Shown: in pieces, positions 1 to 9,582 of the stretch | Layout of the letters: every line of letters begins with the position of its first letter | Position numbering within the stretch: the first letter of the stretch is position 1 | DNA from: Gammaproteobacteria bacterium | Lineage (GTDB): Bacteria > Pseudomonadota > Gammaproteobacteria > Pseudomonadales > Halieaceae | Reading direction: 5' to 3' | Assembly: GCA_030427085.1 (NCBI GenBank) | Contig: JAUHXH010000001.1 | Span: forward strand, 620,001-684,000 | DNA: 64,000 nucleotides | Program-made: the position numbers and the translations under genes | Notes under the pieces: generated by a model | The model's input: only the letters and a program-made list of their open reading frames with translations | What the model was told of the DNA's origin: nothing | Database searches by the model: none

Positions 1-2
1 TA

Positions 3-1340
3 CTGCACCTGGGTCCCGGGTTGGCCAACGGCATGGCGAATCTGCACAATGCACGACGTGCAGGTACTCCCGTGGTCAACGTTATCGGAGATCACGCTAC
101 TTATCATTTGCAATATGATGCACCCCTGACGTCAGATGTTGTCGGACATGCCAAGCCGGTTTCTGATTGGGTACAGGTTAGTGAATCTGCAAAGCAATTG
201 GGACATGCGGGCGCAGCAGCAGTAGCAGCCTCCCTGGAGAACGGGGGGCAGATCGCCTCCCTGATTGTACCCGCTGATCATGCCTGGGACCCGGCCGATC
301 AGGCTGCAGAGCCTCAGTCACCACCCCAGGCAGCAACTGTGCCCAGCGGGGCGATAGAGCAAGCTGCACGCGCACTCAAATCCGGTGAGCCAGTCGCCAT
401 TCTTTTGGGTGGAAGTGCTCTAAAGGAGCCCGCACTTACGGCGGCGGGGCGTATTGCTGCAGCGACTGGTGCCCGGTTGCTCTGCGAAACCTTTGCTGCA
501 CGGCTGCAGCGGGGCGCCGGACGAGTTACACCTGAACGTATTCCTTATTTTGGAGAAATGGCTGCGGAGTTCTTGCAAGATTTTCGCCACATCATAATCG
601 TAGGGACGCAAGCCCCTGTTTCATTTTTTGCCTATCCGAGAAAGCCCAGTTGGCTTAGCCCTCCCGGGTGTGAAACCCCAGTACTGGCTGAGCCTGGTAC
701 CGATACTGTTGCTGCACTGGAGGCACTGGCCGACTACATTGACGCGCCAATCGAGCCCTCGTGTGTACAGCAGGAAATGATTCCTGAAATTCCGGCAGGA
801 AAGCTGACACCTGGGGGAATAGGGGCGTGTGTAGCTGCGCTAATGCCGGAACAGGCGATTGTATCTGATGAATCTGCTACTGCGGGATTGGCCATCATGC
901 CGGTGACGGCTGGTGCCGCTCCGCATGATTGGTTGATGTTAACAGGAGGCGCTATAGGGCAGGGCTTGCCCGTGGCCATAGGAGCAGCTGTGGCTTGTCC
1001 GGAGCGTAAGGTATTGGCACTGCAAGCTGACGGAAGTGCCATGTACACCTTGCAGTCTCTCTGGACTATCGCACGGGAAAATCTTGATGTGGTCACTGTC
1101 ATTATCAACAATGGCAGCTATGCGATTTTGAATATCGAGCTGGAAAGGGTGGGCGTTCAAAATCCAGGCCCTAAGGCTCTCTCTATGCTGGACCTGACTA
1201 AGCCGTCGCTGAACTGGCTGGCTTTGGCTGAGGGTATGGGGGTATCCGCTACACGGGCAACCACTGTGGAGGCGTTCCATGAGCAGTTGACCGACGCGCT
1301 TGCTGGTACTGGGCCACGGCTAATAGAGGCGGTCGTGTAG
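3..1340 (+). CDS. Thiamine-diphosphate enzyme, acetolactate synthase large-subunit-like (5' partial)
   Basis: This is the C-terminal part of a TPP-dependent 2-oxoacid enzyme of the acetolactate synthase / benzoylformate decarboxylase superfamily. The frame is already open at base 3 with LHLGPGLANGMANLHNARRA, a conserved segment just after the N-terminal TPP-pyrimidine domain, so the true start lies upstream of the window and the TTG at 21 is not a start. The C-terminal TPP-diphosphate domain is clear: GGAIGQGLPVAIGAA, then an ADGS...INNGSY Mg/TPP motif around 1027-1110. The catalytic N-terminal Glu is outside the window. Such proteins are often labelled acetolactate synthase without being part of valine synthesis. 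Next to two alpha-hydroxyacid oxidases, a 2-oxoacid decarboxylase or carboligase in catabolism is likelier, but that is inference. It converges on the regulator at 1353 with 12 bases between them. Confidence 0.85.
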   Translation: MHLGPGLANGMANLHNARRAGTPVVNVIGDHATYHLQYDAPLTSDVVGHAKPVSDWVQVSESAKQLGHAGAAAVAASLENGGQIASLIVPADHAWDPADQAAEPQSPPQAATVPSGAIEQAARALKSGEPVAILLGGSALKEPALTAAGRIAAATGARLLCETFAARLQRGAGRVTPERIPYFGEMAAEFLQDFRHIIIVGTQAPVSFFAYPRKPSWLSPPGCETPVLAEPGTDTVAALEALADYIDAPIEPSCVQQEMIPEIPAGKLTPGGIGACVAALMPEQAIVSDESATAGLAIMPVTAGAAPHDWLMLTGGAIGQGLPVAIGAAVACPERKVLALQADGSAMYTLQSLWTIARENLDVVTVIINNGSYAILNIELERVGVQNPGPKALSMLDLTKPSLNWLALAEGMGVSATRATTVEAFHEQLTDALAGTGPRLIEAVV

Positions 1341-1352
1341 GCCCATAGCTCG

Positions 1353-2069
1353 TTATTCTGAATAGTCGGGCACAATTGTATCGGCCCCGACCATTTCATC
1401 GCTTCGTTTTACTAGCGAAGAAATATCGTCTATAAAAATCTTCCCATAACTACAGCGAACGAGCCCTTCTTTTTCCAACTGCTTGATTTCTCGCGTGATT
1501 GCCTGACGTGTTGAGCCCAGCATTCTGCCAATGTGCTCATGGGTGGTTCCCCGGATTACTATGCTGCTTTCTTCACCAGGTTCGCCAATGCTGTAGGCCA
1601 GACGAGAAAGCAGGCGTGTTAGACGATCTCTCATGGTCAGTAAGCTGGCATCTTCTATAATTGTATAGGCCACCCGCAGACGGCGAGCGAGCAATTCATT
1701 GATCTTCTGGGATACCTGTGGGTGATCTTGATAAAGTCGTTCGAAATCTTTTTTGTGGAGGACTAGTATGTCGGATGGGCCGACAGAGAAGGCGCAGTGA
1801 GCGCGGTATAGGCCGTCCAGAAGGCTCAGCTCTCCCAGACAGTCGCCATCGCGAATCTCTCCTATCTGAACTTCTCGCCCATTCAGCGCATAGTTACAGA
1901 CTCGGACTTTCCCACTCACAATCTGGAATAATTCGTGTCCTTCTTCTCCCATCATATAGATGGCTGCGCCGTCTTCAAAATGACGCAGCCTCATACATTT
2001 ACGTACGCTGTCTCTCGCTTCGGGTGAGAGCATATCTATCCAATTGTGTAAGCCGTGTATTTTCTGCAT
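1353..2069 (-). CDS. Crp/Fnr-family transcriptional regulator
   Basis: This is a one-component regulator with an N-terminal cyclic-nucleotide-type beta-barrel (FEDGAAIYMMGEEGHELFQI, GDCLGELSLLDG), a dimerisation helix, and a C-terminal winged helix (THEHIGRMLGSTRQAITREI). It is about 238 residues from the ATG at 2069. An open frame continues upstream to 2360 but that extension has no domain character, so I prefer the internal ATG. No strong Shine-Dalgarno is visible, so the start is uncertain. The GELSLLDG motif resembles the phosphate-binding cassette of cAMP-binding members, and no FNR-type cysteine set is seen. It is transcribed away from the TonB receptor at 2366 and sits at the head of the catabolic run, so it probably controls that run. 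Confidence 0.85.
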   Translation of the reverse strand: MQKIHGLHNWIDMLSPEARDSVRKCMRLRHFEDGAAIYMMGEEGHELFQIVSGKVRVCNYALNGREVQIGEIRDGDCLGELSLLDGLYRAHCAFSVGPSDILVLHKKDFERLYQDHPQVSQKINELLARRLRVAYTIIEDASLLTMRDRLTRLLSRLAYSIGEPGEESSIVIRGTTHEHIGRMLGSTRQAITREIKQLEKEGLVRCSYGKIFIDDISSLVKRSDEMVGADTIVPDYSE

Positions 2070-2365
2070 GGCCGAGCGCTTCAAAGGAAGAAGAATGGAC
2101 CATTCTACCTCAAACAGCGAAACACCGGATACAGCCGGAAATAGGGGTACTGGCGCAGCCGAACTCGGGGAATTCCTACTAAATTTGTGGGAATGCAACA
2201 GTTGTTGCCAACTGCGGTGAGAAATGGCGATACATTGGTGACATGAGGTAGTCATTTGGCCTATAGGGATAGGCTCCATGAGTCGCAGTGGGATCTGCTT
2301 CACGATGGACTTGATGACAACCCCCGGGTGTTGAAGCAACGTAACTAGAAGGGAAGACATTAACT

Positions 2366-4555
2366 ATGAATAACATAAGTATTCGCTCGACCAAATACGT
2401 AAAGCAGTCGATTCTGGCTCTGGCAGTCGCCTCGGCATCGTTTGAACTCCATGCTCAATCGCTGGAGGAGGTGGTTGTTACCGCCCAGCACCGTGAGGAA
2501 AACCTGCAGGATGTACCTATTGCCATCACTGCAATCGGTTCAGAGGACATTCGAACTGCAGACGTGAGTGATATCAACTCTATCTCACTGCGTACACCTG
2601 GTTTTAGCATGGGTGCTTTCAACCCGGCTCAGCCACAATTGTTCATCCGGGGTGTCGGATCTAACGCTGACGGCGCTGCCGAAGACCAATCGGTAGTCGT
2701 ATTCCTCGATGGTGTCTATCTCGGTCGAACTGCCGGCCAGGCATTTGATCTGTTTGACCTTGAGCGACTGGAAGTATTGCGCGGCCCGCAGGGCACTCTC
2801 TATGGCAAAAATGCAGCGGGTGGTGCACTCAATATTATTACCAGCAAACCTTCAGAAGAGTTGGAGGCTGCCATCGAGGTGTCGGCTGGAGACCTGGATT
2901 ACTTAGGTGTTCGTGGTCGGATCTCTGGGCCTCTCGGTGACAATATGGCGGGAAAGGTCTCTTTCAGCCACAAAGAACGTGACGGCTACGTTGAAAGCCT
3001 GGTCGCTGATATCGACGATATGAATGGCTACGATACAGATGGTATTCGCGGCCAGCTGTTGATTCGCGCTAGTGATACATTGGACATCTTACTGTCCGCT
3101 GATGCGTCAGACGACGAGCGCAATGGTCCTGGGCGCACCCCGGGTGAAGGTTTGGCTCTGGGTGGCGTAATGTCGATGTGGCCGGCGGAGCTGCAGCCAG
3201 ATTTTTACGAGAACCTGCAGAGTAATGAACCTAGTTCAGAGACAGAAACCCAGGGACTGTCCATGCAGGTTGACTGGGATATCGATTTCGGCACATTGAC
3301 CTCGATTACCGCGTATCGTAGCACAGAAGCTGACGTGTATGATCCGCAGCCCGCCGTTGATTTCCCCTACTTCCCAGTCATTACCGTTGAGAACTATTTC
3401 GACGAAGACGGCGATCAGTTTACCCAGGAATTCCGCATTGCGAGTGAGGCGGGTGATAGCCTGTTTTGGCAGGCTGGTGTGTTCTACTTGAATGAAGAAA
3501 TAGACAGAAATGAGTATTTTGATGGCATCATTGGTGCGCCTCTGGGCGGCGCTCCGACGGGTACCGTACTGCCAACAGCTGCCAATTTCCAAACCAATGA
3601 AACTGAGAGCTTTGGACTGTTTGCACAGGGAACCTGGTCGTTTAGCGAGAAATTTGACCTGACAGTCGGAGCCCGCTACACAGATGAAACCAAGGATGCA
3701 ACAAACCGTTCGCAGCCAAACCACGTTAATATTCTTGAAGAGTTTGATGTCGAGATGGACGAGAGCTGGGACGCGTTCACGCCCAAAGTAGCCCTGAACT
3801 ACTATCTGGGTGATATTACCCTGTACGGTACCGTCTCCACCGGCTTCAAGAGTGGAGGGTTCCAGGGCTCTGCGCCTACCGAGGCCGCTGCAACGACACC
3901 TTTTGATGAAGAGACCGTTACCAACTACGAAGCGGGCATTAAGGGCACGGTGTTGGACGACAGCCTGAGGTTCAGCGCTACGGCGTTCTACACGCAGTAC
4001 GACGATTTGCAGGTTCTGATCCAGACTGTAGGCCCCGGAGGTATTCCTGGCCCCAACCTCACGCAAAATGCGGGTGAAGCGGAAAGCCAGGGTGTAGAAC
4101 TTGAAGTGCAATGGCAGCTGACTGAGTATCTACAATTGGCGGGCACCTACGCGTATCTTGATACCGAGTACACGAAACTGGACGGCAACCTGCAGCCTTT
4201 CGAAGGCAACGCCTTGAGAAATGCGCCTGAAAATGCCGGTTCGCTCAGCGTGATATTCGACTACCCTCTGTCTTCAGGCGGAAGCATCAACGCCCGGGCC
4301 GATTACACGCACAAGGATAAGGCGTATCAGGACGTTCAGAACAGAGAGGAGGGTGCTATCGAATCTTACGATATAACCAACCTTCGCCTGGCCTATACCG
4401 CGGCGAGCGAATCCTGGGAAGTGGCAGGATGGGTCAAGAACGCCTTTGATGAAGAGTACATGCTTCATAACTTCACCATTAATCCTGGTGTTGCTGCCAA
4501 TCCTACACCTGCAGCGCCACGTACAGCCGGTGTGACACTGACATGGTGGCTGTGA
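2366..4555 (+). CDS. TonB-dependent outer-membrane receptor
   Basis: This is an outer-membrane ligand-gated channel of 729 residues. A signal peptide ends near residue 30 (ASFELHAQ), followed by a TonB-box-like stretch (LEEVVVTAQHRE) and a plug domain with DVPIAITAI, FIRGVG and RLEVLRGPQGTLYGKNAAGG. The beta-barrel occupies residues ~170-729 and ends in an aromatic/hydrophobic strand (VTLTWWL), as expected for BAM-dependent insertion. GGAAG-like ribosome-binding bases (GGAAG, 2352-2356) precede the ATG. It is the first gene of the plus-strand catabolic run and should import the substrate of that pathway. The plug type is that of the siderophore/carbohydrate/aromatic receptor families, and sequence alone does not give the ligand. 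A strong intrinsic terminator follows. Confidence 0.93.
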   Translation: MNNISIRSTKYVKQSILALAVASASFELHAQSLEEVVVTAQHREENLQDVPIAITAIGSEDIRTADVSDINSISLRTPGFSMGAFNPAQPQLFIRGVGSNADGAAEDQSVVVFLDGVYLGRTAGQAFDLFDLERLEVLRGPQGTLYGKNAAGGALNIITSKPSEELEAAIEVSAGDLDYLGVRGRISGPLGDNMAGKVSFSHKERDGYVESLVADIDDMNGYDTDGIRGQLLIRASDTLDILLSADASDDERNGPGRTPGEGLALGGVMSMWPAELQPDFYENLQSNEPSSETETQGLSMQVDWDIDFGTLTSITAYRSTEADVYDPQPAVDFPYFPVITVENYFDEDGDQFTQEFRIASEAGDSLFWQAGVFYLNEEIDRNEYFDGIIGAPLGGAPTGTVLPTAANFQTNETESFGLFAQGTWSFSEKFDLTVGARYTDETKDATNRSQPNHVNILEEFDVEMDESWDAFTPKVALNYYLGDITLYGTVSTGFKSGGFQGSAPTEAAATTPFDEETVTNYEAGIKGTVLDDSLRFSATAFYTQYDDLQVLIQTVGPGGIPGPNLTQNAGEAESQGVELEVQWQLTEYLQLAGTYAYLDTEYTKLDGNLQPFEGNALRNAPENAGSLSVIFDYPLSSGGSINARADYTHKDKAYQDVQNREEGAIESYDITNLRLAYTAASESWEVAGWVKNAFDEEYMLHNFTINPGVAANPTPAAPRTAGVTLTWWL

Positions 4556-4590
4556 TCCAACTCAATGCGAGTGACCGATAGGTCCATTTT

Positions 4591-4613
4591 GCCCTCTTTA
4601 TGAGGGCTTTTTT
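4591..4613 (+). terminator. Intrinsic terminator of the TonB receptor gene
   Basis: A perfect 6-bp stem GCCCTC / GAGGGC with loop TTTAT is followed by six T. It sits 35 bases after the receptor stop. The ATG at 4600 lies inside this hairpin, which argues against it being the start of the next gene. Confidence 0.85.
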
Positions 4614-4629
4614 ATATGAGGCAATTGCT

Positions 4630-6360
4630 GTGAATACGATTATTAGGTCCGCCCTGATCTGTAGCTTGCTGTTGGCCCTTGTAGTGCCATTTAGCACGCA
4701 GGCCAATACCGCAGAAGTCACTATCTATACTGCGAAAACGATTAATACCATGAGCCCGAAACTCGCGACCGCTACGGCGGTAGCAGTGAAGGACGGCGAC
4801 ATACTCGATGTTGGTACTCTCGAGAGTATCCAGAAAACTTTGGGTAAAACCGCTTATGAAGTTGATAACAGTTTCCAGGACAAGGTGTTGATGCCGGGTT
4901 TTATCGACCCGCATCAGCATGTGCTGTCAGCTTCGCTGACTTCCTCCCTCCCCAATGTGGCCTACTACGACACAATGCTGCCAGATGGCACTTCTCTACC
5001 AGGTGTTAAGTCAAAAGAGGCAGTGTTTAAGAGGCTTGAGGAGTATGTAGAAACCCTTGGTAAGCCAGGAGAGATACTTATTGTCTACGGCTATGACCCG
5101 ATCGCTCTCGACGGTCATTTGACACGTCATGATCTTGATCGGGTGACGACATCAGTTCCACTCATTGTCTGGGATGCATCCACACACAATATCTACATGA
5201 ATTCGACGTTCATCGCGCTGAAGGACCTGGAGAATTTGCCCGATGCCCCAGGGGTAGAGCGAGATGACAGTGGGAAGCTGACCGGCACGTTGCTCAGCAA
5301 CAAGATTATCCACCCGATACTGCTACCTTTGCTGCAGACATATTTCTCGCCGGAGAACCGTCGCGCACTTGTCGAGACGGGTATCGAGCTTTACCGGCAA
5401 GGTGGTGTAACAACCATTGGAGAAATGGCATTCGGTGGTCTTAACCCCGATATGGAGGAAGTCCTTCTTCCGGGTGTTTACAATGATCCAAAAACACCTA
5501 TTCGCGCTGTGGCCGCAGTTTACGAGCCTAAATACGTAGAGACGAAGGGGGGGCAGGCTGAGGCAGTTTCCTATGCTTTAGAGCTTCAGAAGCAATCCAC
5601 AGACAAGTTTATGTATAGCGGTGTCAAATTTCTTGCAGATGACGCCTTTCTTTCGCTGACGATGCGAGCGACCTACTTGGACGGCCACGAGGGCATTTGG
5701 ATCATCGAGCCGGATAACATGGTGCAGAAGCTCCTGCCCTGGTGGAAAGCCGGTTTTCGCATACATATCCACTCCAATGGTGATGAAAGCCAGGACGCTG
5801 TTCTAAATGCCCTCGAGGAATTGCAGAAACAGCATCCCCGCGATGACCATCGTTTCACGTTTGAACATTATGGTATTTCAACCCCCGCGCAGACGGAGCG
5901 ACTGAGTAAGCTGGGTGCGTTGGCAAGCGTGAACCCGTGGTATGTATATTTCCGCGGTGAAATCAATGAAGAGCACCTGGGGACCGATGTATCCCATCAC
6001 TCATCTCGACTAAAAACACTGGTCGATGCCGGTGTGCTCACCACATTGCATACGGATACGCCTGTGGCACCGCCTTTGCCTTTAACCTCGGCCTGGGTTG
6101 CGGTCACTCGACTGGGCCAGTCGGGCAAAGTGCTTGCACCTGAAGAGCGCTTGTCGGTCGATGAGGCGATACGGATGATCACTATCGATGCCGCCTATGT
6201 TATCGGTGTCGAGAATATAGTAGGCAGTATAGAACCTGGTAAGCGTGCAGACTTCACGATACTCGAGGAGGACCCTTATAAGGTCGACCCTCTACGTCTC
6301 AAGGATATTGAAATCTGGGGTACCGTTTTTGGTGGTGAGTCATTCCCGTTGGAAAAGTAA
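4630..6360 (+). CDS. YtcJ-like amidohydrolase (Amidohydro_3), exported
   Basis: This is a metal-dependent hydrolase of the amidohydrolase superfamily (YtcJ/LigW-like, Amidohydro_3), ~576 residues. I place the start at GTG 4630: GAGG lies eight bases upstream and a clean signal peptide follows (NTIIRSALICSLLLALVVPFS). The in-frame ATG at 4600 is inside the preceding terminator. Metal-binding features are the HQH after GFIDP near the N-terminus, a mid-protein HIHSNGD, FEHYG, and a late HTDTP. The C-terminus (GSIEPGKRADFTILEEDPY) is the usual composite beta-domain. It is a paralog of the protein at 15103-16833, with the same ending (GTVFEG/GGESFP). The substrate is unknown; periplasmic hydrolysis of an amide, lactone or ester is plausible. 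Confidence 0.85.
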   Translation: MNTIIRSALICSLLLALVVPFSTQANTAEVTIYTAKTINTMSPKLATATAVAVKDGDILDVGTLESIQKTLGKTAYEVDNSFQDKVLMPGFIDPHQHVLSASLTSSLPNVAYYDTMLPDGTSLPGVKSKEAVFKRLEEYVETLGKPGEILIVYGYDPIALDGHLTRHDLDRVTTSVPLIVWDASTHNIYMNSTFIALKDLENLPDAPGVERDDSGKLTGTLLSNKIIHPILLPLLQTYFSPENRRALVETGIELYRQGGVTTIGEMAFGGLNPDMEEVLLPGVYNDPKTPIRAVAAVYEPKYVETKGGQAEAVSYALELQKQSTDKFMYSGVKFLADDAFLSLTMRATYLDGHEGIWIIEPDNMVQKLLPWWKAGFRIHIHSNGDESQDAVLNALEELQKQHPRDDHRFTFEHYGISTPAQTERLSKLGALASVNPWYVYFRGEINEEHLGTDVSHHSSRLKTLVDAGVLTTLHTDTPVAPPLPLTSAWVAVTRLGQSGKVLAPEERLSVDEAIRMITIDAAYVIGVENIVGSIEPGKRADFTILEEDPYKVDPLRLKDIEIWGTVFGGESFPLEK

Positions 6361-6400
6361 TCTGTGTGTCGCGGCTTGTGACGCAACGTAGGAGTTCATT

Positions 6401-7507
6401 ATGAAGACGAAAGCAGCGGTCGCTTTTGGGGCTGGAAAGCCCCTGGAAGTAGTTGAAGTTGACCTTGAAGGTCCCAAAGCCGGCGAAGTATTGGTCGAAA
6501 TGAAGGCGACGGGTGTTTGCCATACTGATGCATTTACTCTATCAGGCGATGACCCTGAGGGAGTATTCCCGGCCATTCTCGGTCACGAGGGTGCCGGAGT
6601 GGTGGTTGACGTGGGCGCTGGCGTAAAAAGCTTGAAGCCAGGTGATCATGTTATTCCGCTCTACACAGCTGAATGCCGGCAATGTGATTTCTGTCTCAAC
6701 CCGAAAACCAATCTCTGTCAGGCGGTACGCTCGACACAGGGGCAGGGCCTGATGCCGGATGGGACCAGTCGTTTTTCTCTGGACGGCGAGCCAATTCTTC
6801 ATTACATGGGCTGCTCTACCTTTTCCAACTACTCCGTGGTGCCTGAAATTGCATTAGCCAAGGTACGGAAGGATGCTCCCTTTGACAAGATTTGCTACAT
6901 CGGCTGTGGCGTGACGACGGGGATTGGTGCTGTTGCCTTCACAATGAAAGTGGAAGCCGGTTCTACCGTGGCGGTATTTGGCCTGGGAGGCATTGGTCTG
7001 AATGTGATCCAGGGTGCCAAGATGGTGGGTGCGACCCGTATTATTGGGGTTGACCTGAATCCCTCAAAAGTACCGCTCGCAGCCCAGTTTGGGATGACAG
7101 ATTTTGTAAACCCCAGCGATGTAGAGAACGTCGTTGATCACCTGATAGAAATGACCGGTGGTGGTGTTGATTACAGTTTTGAGTGCATAGGCAATGTGAA
7201 TGTCATGCGTCAGGCGCTGGAATGTTGCCACAAGGGCTGGGGTGAAAGCTGTATCGTGGGTGTGGCGGGTGCAGGGCAGGAGATATCGACTCGCCCCTTT
7301 CAGTTAGTGACCGGCCGGTCCTGGCGCGGTACTGCGTTTGGTGGTGCCAGAGGGCGTACGGATGTGCCGAAAATCGTCGACTGGTATATGGACGGTAAAA
7401 TCAATATTGATGACCTGATCACGCACACCATGCCACTTGAGGACATCAATAAAGCCTTTGACCTGATGCATTCTGGAGAAAGTATTCGCTCAGTGGTTGT
7501 TTACTAG
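6401..7507 (+). CDS. frmA: Class III alcohol dehydrogenase / S-(hydroxymethyl)glutathione dehydrogenase
   Basis: This is a zinc-dependent, NAD-linked dehydrogenase of 368 residues, full length for the family. Catalytic-zinc ligands are in GVCHTDAF and GHEGAG, and the four structural-zinc cysteines are in [16 protein letters not shown]. The Rossmann motif GLGGIGLNV and the class III signature region [11 protein letters not shown] are present. The enzyme oxidises the glutathione adduct of formaldehyde and also long-chain primary alcohols or omega-hydroxy acids. There is no frmR or S-formylglutathione hydrolase gene beside it. Its place between an amidohydrolase and a serine hydrolase suggests it handles an alcohol or formaldehyde released in this pathway, which is inference. 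AGGAG stands seven bases before the ATG. Confidence 0.92.
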   Translation: MKTKAAVAFGAGKPLEVVEVDLEGPKAGEVLVEMKATGVCHTDAFTLSGDDPEGVFPAILGHEGAGVVVDVGAGVKSLKPGDHVIPLYTAECRQCDFCLNPKTNLCQAVRSTQGQGLMPDGTSRFSLDGEPILHYMGCSTFSNYSVVPEIALAKVRKDAPFDKICYIGCGVTTGIGAVAFTMKVEAGSTVAVFGLGGIGLNVIQGAKMVGATRIIGVDLNPSKVPLAAQFGMTDFVNPSDVENVVDHLIEMTGGGVDYSFECIGNVNVMRQALECCHKGWGESCIVGVAGAGQEISTRPFQLVTGRSWRGTAFGGARGRTDVPKIVDWYMDGKINIDDLITHTMPLEDINKAFDLMHSGESIRSVVVY

Positions 7508-7560
7508 GGGCGCACCTTGGCCCTCTGACTGGGTAGAAAATTTCGAGGAGTATTTTATTT

Positions 7561-9528
7561 ATGAATCGTATTACAGCGAGCATCTGCGGTATGACGGCTC
7601 TCCTTATTCTGGGAACGGGCACAGTTGAGGCTGAGGATACCCGTCTTCCCGTTACCCGTGCCAAAGAGGGCTTTCCCCTGGCAGAAGCCAGAAACCTGGA
7701 AGGTCGATCGACAGTAGCTTCTCTACTGAAGGGAGAGGATGAGGCTCTTTACTGGACGACACATGTGGCCAATAGTATGCCTACGGCGATATTGCCGCGT
7801 GTACTGCCCACTAAAATGCTTGAGCGAAATATTGAGCCCGGGGTCGGACGCGTAAAGGCGGAGACTTTTTTGGGAGAACTCGAGCTGGAAGAATTCCTGG
7901 TGGATTCACGTAGCTTTGCTCAAGGTATTGTTGTTGTTCATAAGGGAGAGGTTGTCTACGAGAAATATCCAGGTATGCGGCCAGAGCAAAGCCATTTGTG
8001 GGCTTCTAATGCCAAGCCCTTGAGCTCACTGCTGATAGATTTGCTGATTGACGAGGGCCTGATCGACCAGGAGCAGACCTTTGGTCACTATGTTCCAGAT
8101 TTCCGGGGTACCGCGTGGGAAAACATCCGCATCATCGATATTCTCGATATGACACCCGGGCTCGATACCGAAGAAGACAGTCAAACCAGACAGGACCCCG
8201 ACTCTATAGCAATTCGCACTTTTCTAGCTGAGTTCAATGAGCCCTACGCCAGGGCGGGTCGCGTGGAAACCTTGCGTGAAATATTGAAGGACGCACGCAA
8301 GACACGTGAGCCCGGCACTTCCTTTGATTATGGCTCACCCGTTACTCAGGCTCTCGTGCTTTTGACGGAGGAGGTTACACAAAAAAAGTGGGCGGACTCT
8401 TTCCAGGAAAAAGTCTGGTCGCGTATGTATGTCGAGGGGAGCTTGCAGGTTCATTTGGCGCCTGATGGCACCGCAGCGGTTCACGGTCTGGTATCCAGCA
8501 GACTGCGGGACATGGCTCGCTTTGGTTTGCTCTATACGCCCAGTTGGTCACAGGTAGCCCAAGAGCAGATTGTAACGCCACAGATACTCGACAGGATTCG
8601 CGACGGGGTGCGGGGTGAGGACTTTTACCTGGCCGGCTACGATGGCCCGATTTTTACCCGGCGCCTCAATGACAGAATCATGGGTAACAGCCGGCAGTGG
8701 GATGCCATTTTTGAAGACGGTGATTTTTTCAAGGGTGGCTTGATGGGGCAGGGCCTGTACGTCTCGCCTGATCGTGACTTGGTTATCGCTTTTTTCTCAA
8801 CGAGCATTGAGGGAGGGGATCTCACTTCATATATGCGCCCACTGGCGAAGTCCGGCCTATTCCCAAGCGCTGGCACATCATCTTTCCCTGAGCCCGAGGC
8901 GTCCACCCAAGTGGTCCCGGTGTTAGACGAGCCGCTGCACGTTGTTAAGCATCGTGGCGAAAATTTTCTCGTCTATACCAACTGGATAGAGCCCGGCGTG
9001 CAGACTTTGTATCACGAACACCGCAATGACCTGTTGGCGGTTATCGCGATCGATACGACCGCAGAAAGTCAGGCACAGGGTTCGCAGCCGCGGGAACAGT
9101 CGGCTCCCGCCGGTACGTTGGTGTTTTTCCCCTATGCGGAGGAGGCGACACCTTATGTACACCGTGTGGGTGTAGGCGCGCACAGCGACGGTCCATTTAT
9201 TAATATAGGTCTTGAGTTTCAGGACTCTCAAAAACTGGATTGCAGTGGTGAAGTTGCAGAATGGACTGAGCCCTTGGCTGAAGCCTCAACTGCGAATCGC
9301 CGGGGCCAGGGATACCAATTGACCCTGCCGCCTGGCACCGAGATCGACCTGCCGGAGGGCGGTCGCGGGCTGCTGTTTGTGCCTCTTGGTCCAGCGAGTT
9401 TGACGGTCGATGCTGAGAAGTGGCCAGTGAAAGTTGGCGATTTCCGCTTCGATGAGAAACAGCTCCCACAGCGGCTGGGCAATACTGGTGCAAGCGCAGC
9501 GACACTGGTAGTTTTCGAAGCCTGTTGA
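7561..9528 (+). CDS. Exported serine hydrolase (class C beta-lactamase fold) with C-terminal cupin-like domain
   Basis: This 655-residue protein has a signal peptide, a serine-hydrolase domain of the beta-lactamase/transpeptidase-like family (residues ~110-440), and an extra C-terminal ~200 residues. The catalytic SxxK is S149-N-A-K152 and the second motif is Y257-G-S in place of the usual YxN. The tail includes a YHEH followed by a beta-rich stretch with GTLVFFP and a second barrel-like repeat, which fits one or two cupin-like folds; I cannot prove metal binding. Relatives include esterases, amidases and DD-peptidases. It has a close but truncated paralog at 27699-28723. GAGGAG precedes the ATG. 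The cupin-like tail is not usual in the family. Confidence 0.8.
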   Translation: MNRITASICGMTALLILGTGTVEAEDTRLPVTRAKEGFPLAEARNLEGRSTVASLLKGEDEALYWTTHVANSMPTAILPRVLPTKMLERNIEPGVGRVKAETFLGELELEEFLVDSRSFAQGIVVVHKGEVVYEKYPGMRPEQSHLWASNAKPLSSLLIDLLIDEGLIDQEQTFGHYVPDFRGTAWENIRIIDILDMTPGLDTEEDSQTRQDPDSIAIRTFLAEFNEPYARAGRVETLREILKDARKTREPGTSFDYGSPVTQALVLLTEEVTQKKWADSFQEKVWSRMYVEGSLQVHLAPDGTAAVHGLVSSRLRDMARFGLLYTPSWSQVAQEQIVTPQILDRIRDGVRGEDFYLAGYDGPIFTRRLNDRIMGNSRQWDAIFEDGDFFKGGLMGQGLYVSPDRDLVIAFFSTSIEGGDLTSYMRPLAKSGLFPSAGTSSFPEPEASTQVVPVLDEPLHVVKHRGENFLVYTNWIEPGVQTLYHEHRNDLLAVIAIDTTAESQAQGSQPREQSAPAGTLVFFPYAEEATPYVHRVGVGAHSDGPFINIGLEFQDSQKLDCSGEVAEWTEPLAEASTANRRGQGYQLTLPPGTEIDLPEGGRGLLFVPLGPASLTVDAEKWPVKVGDFRFDEKQLPQRLGNTGASAATLVVFEAC

Positions 9529-9582
9529 GTTTTTAGCAGAGCGATAAATTCCACAGTTCAATAGACGATAGGTGATTGAGTG

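Noticed and set aside
1718..2182. Plus-strand frame over the Crp/Fnr gene
   Set aside because: It is an antisense shadow without family character; the minus-strand frame carries clear domains.
3236..4111. Long minus-strand frame inside the TonB receptor gene
   Set aside because: It opposes a strongly supported receptor, is rich in odd Arg/Cys content, and has no ribosome-binding site.
4600..4629. Extended N-terminus of the first amidohydrolase
   Set aside because: The ATG lies in a terminator loop, while a GTG with GAGG gives a proper signal peptide.
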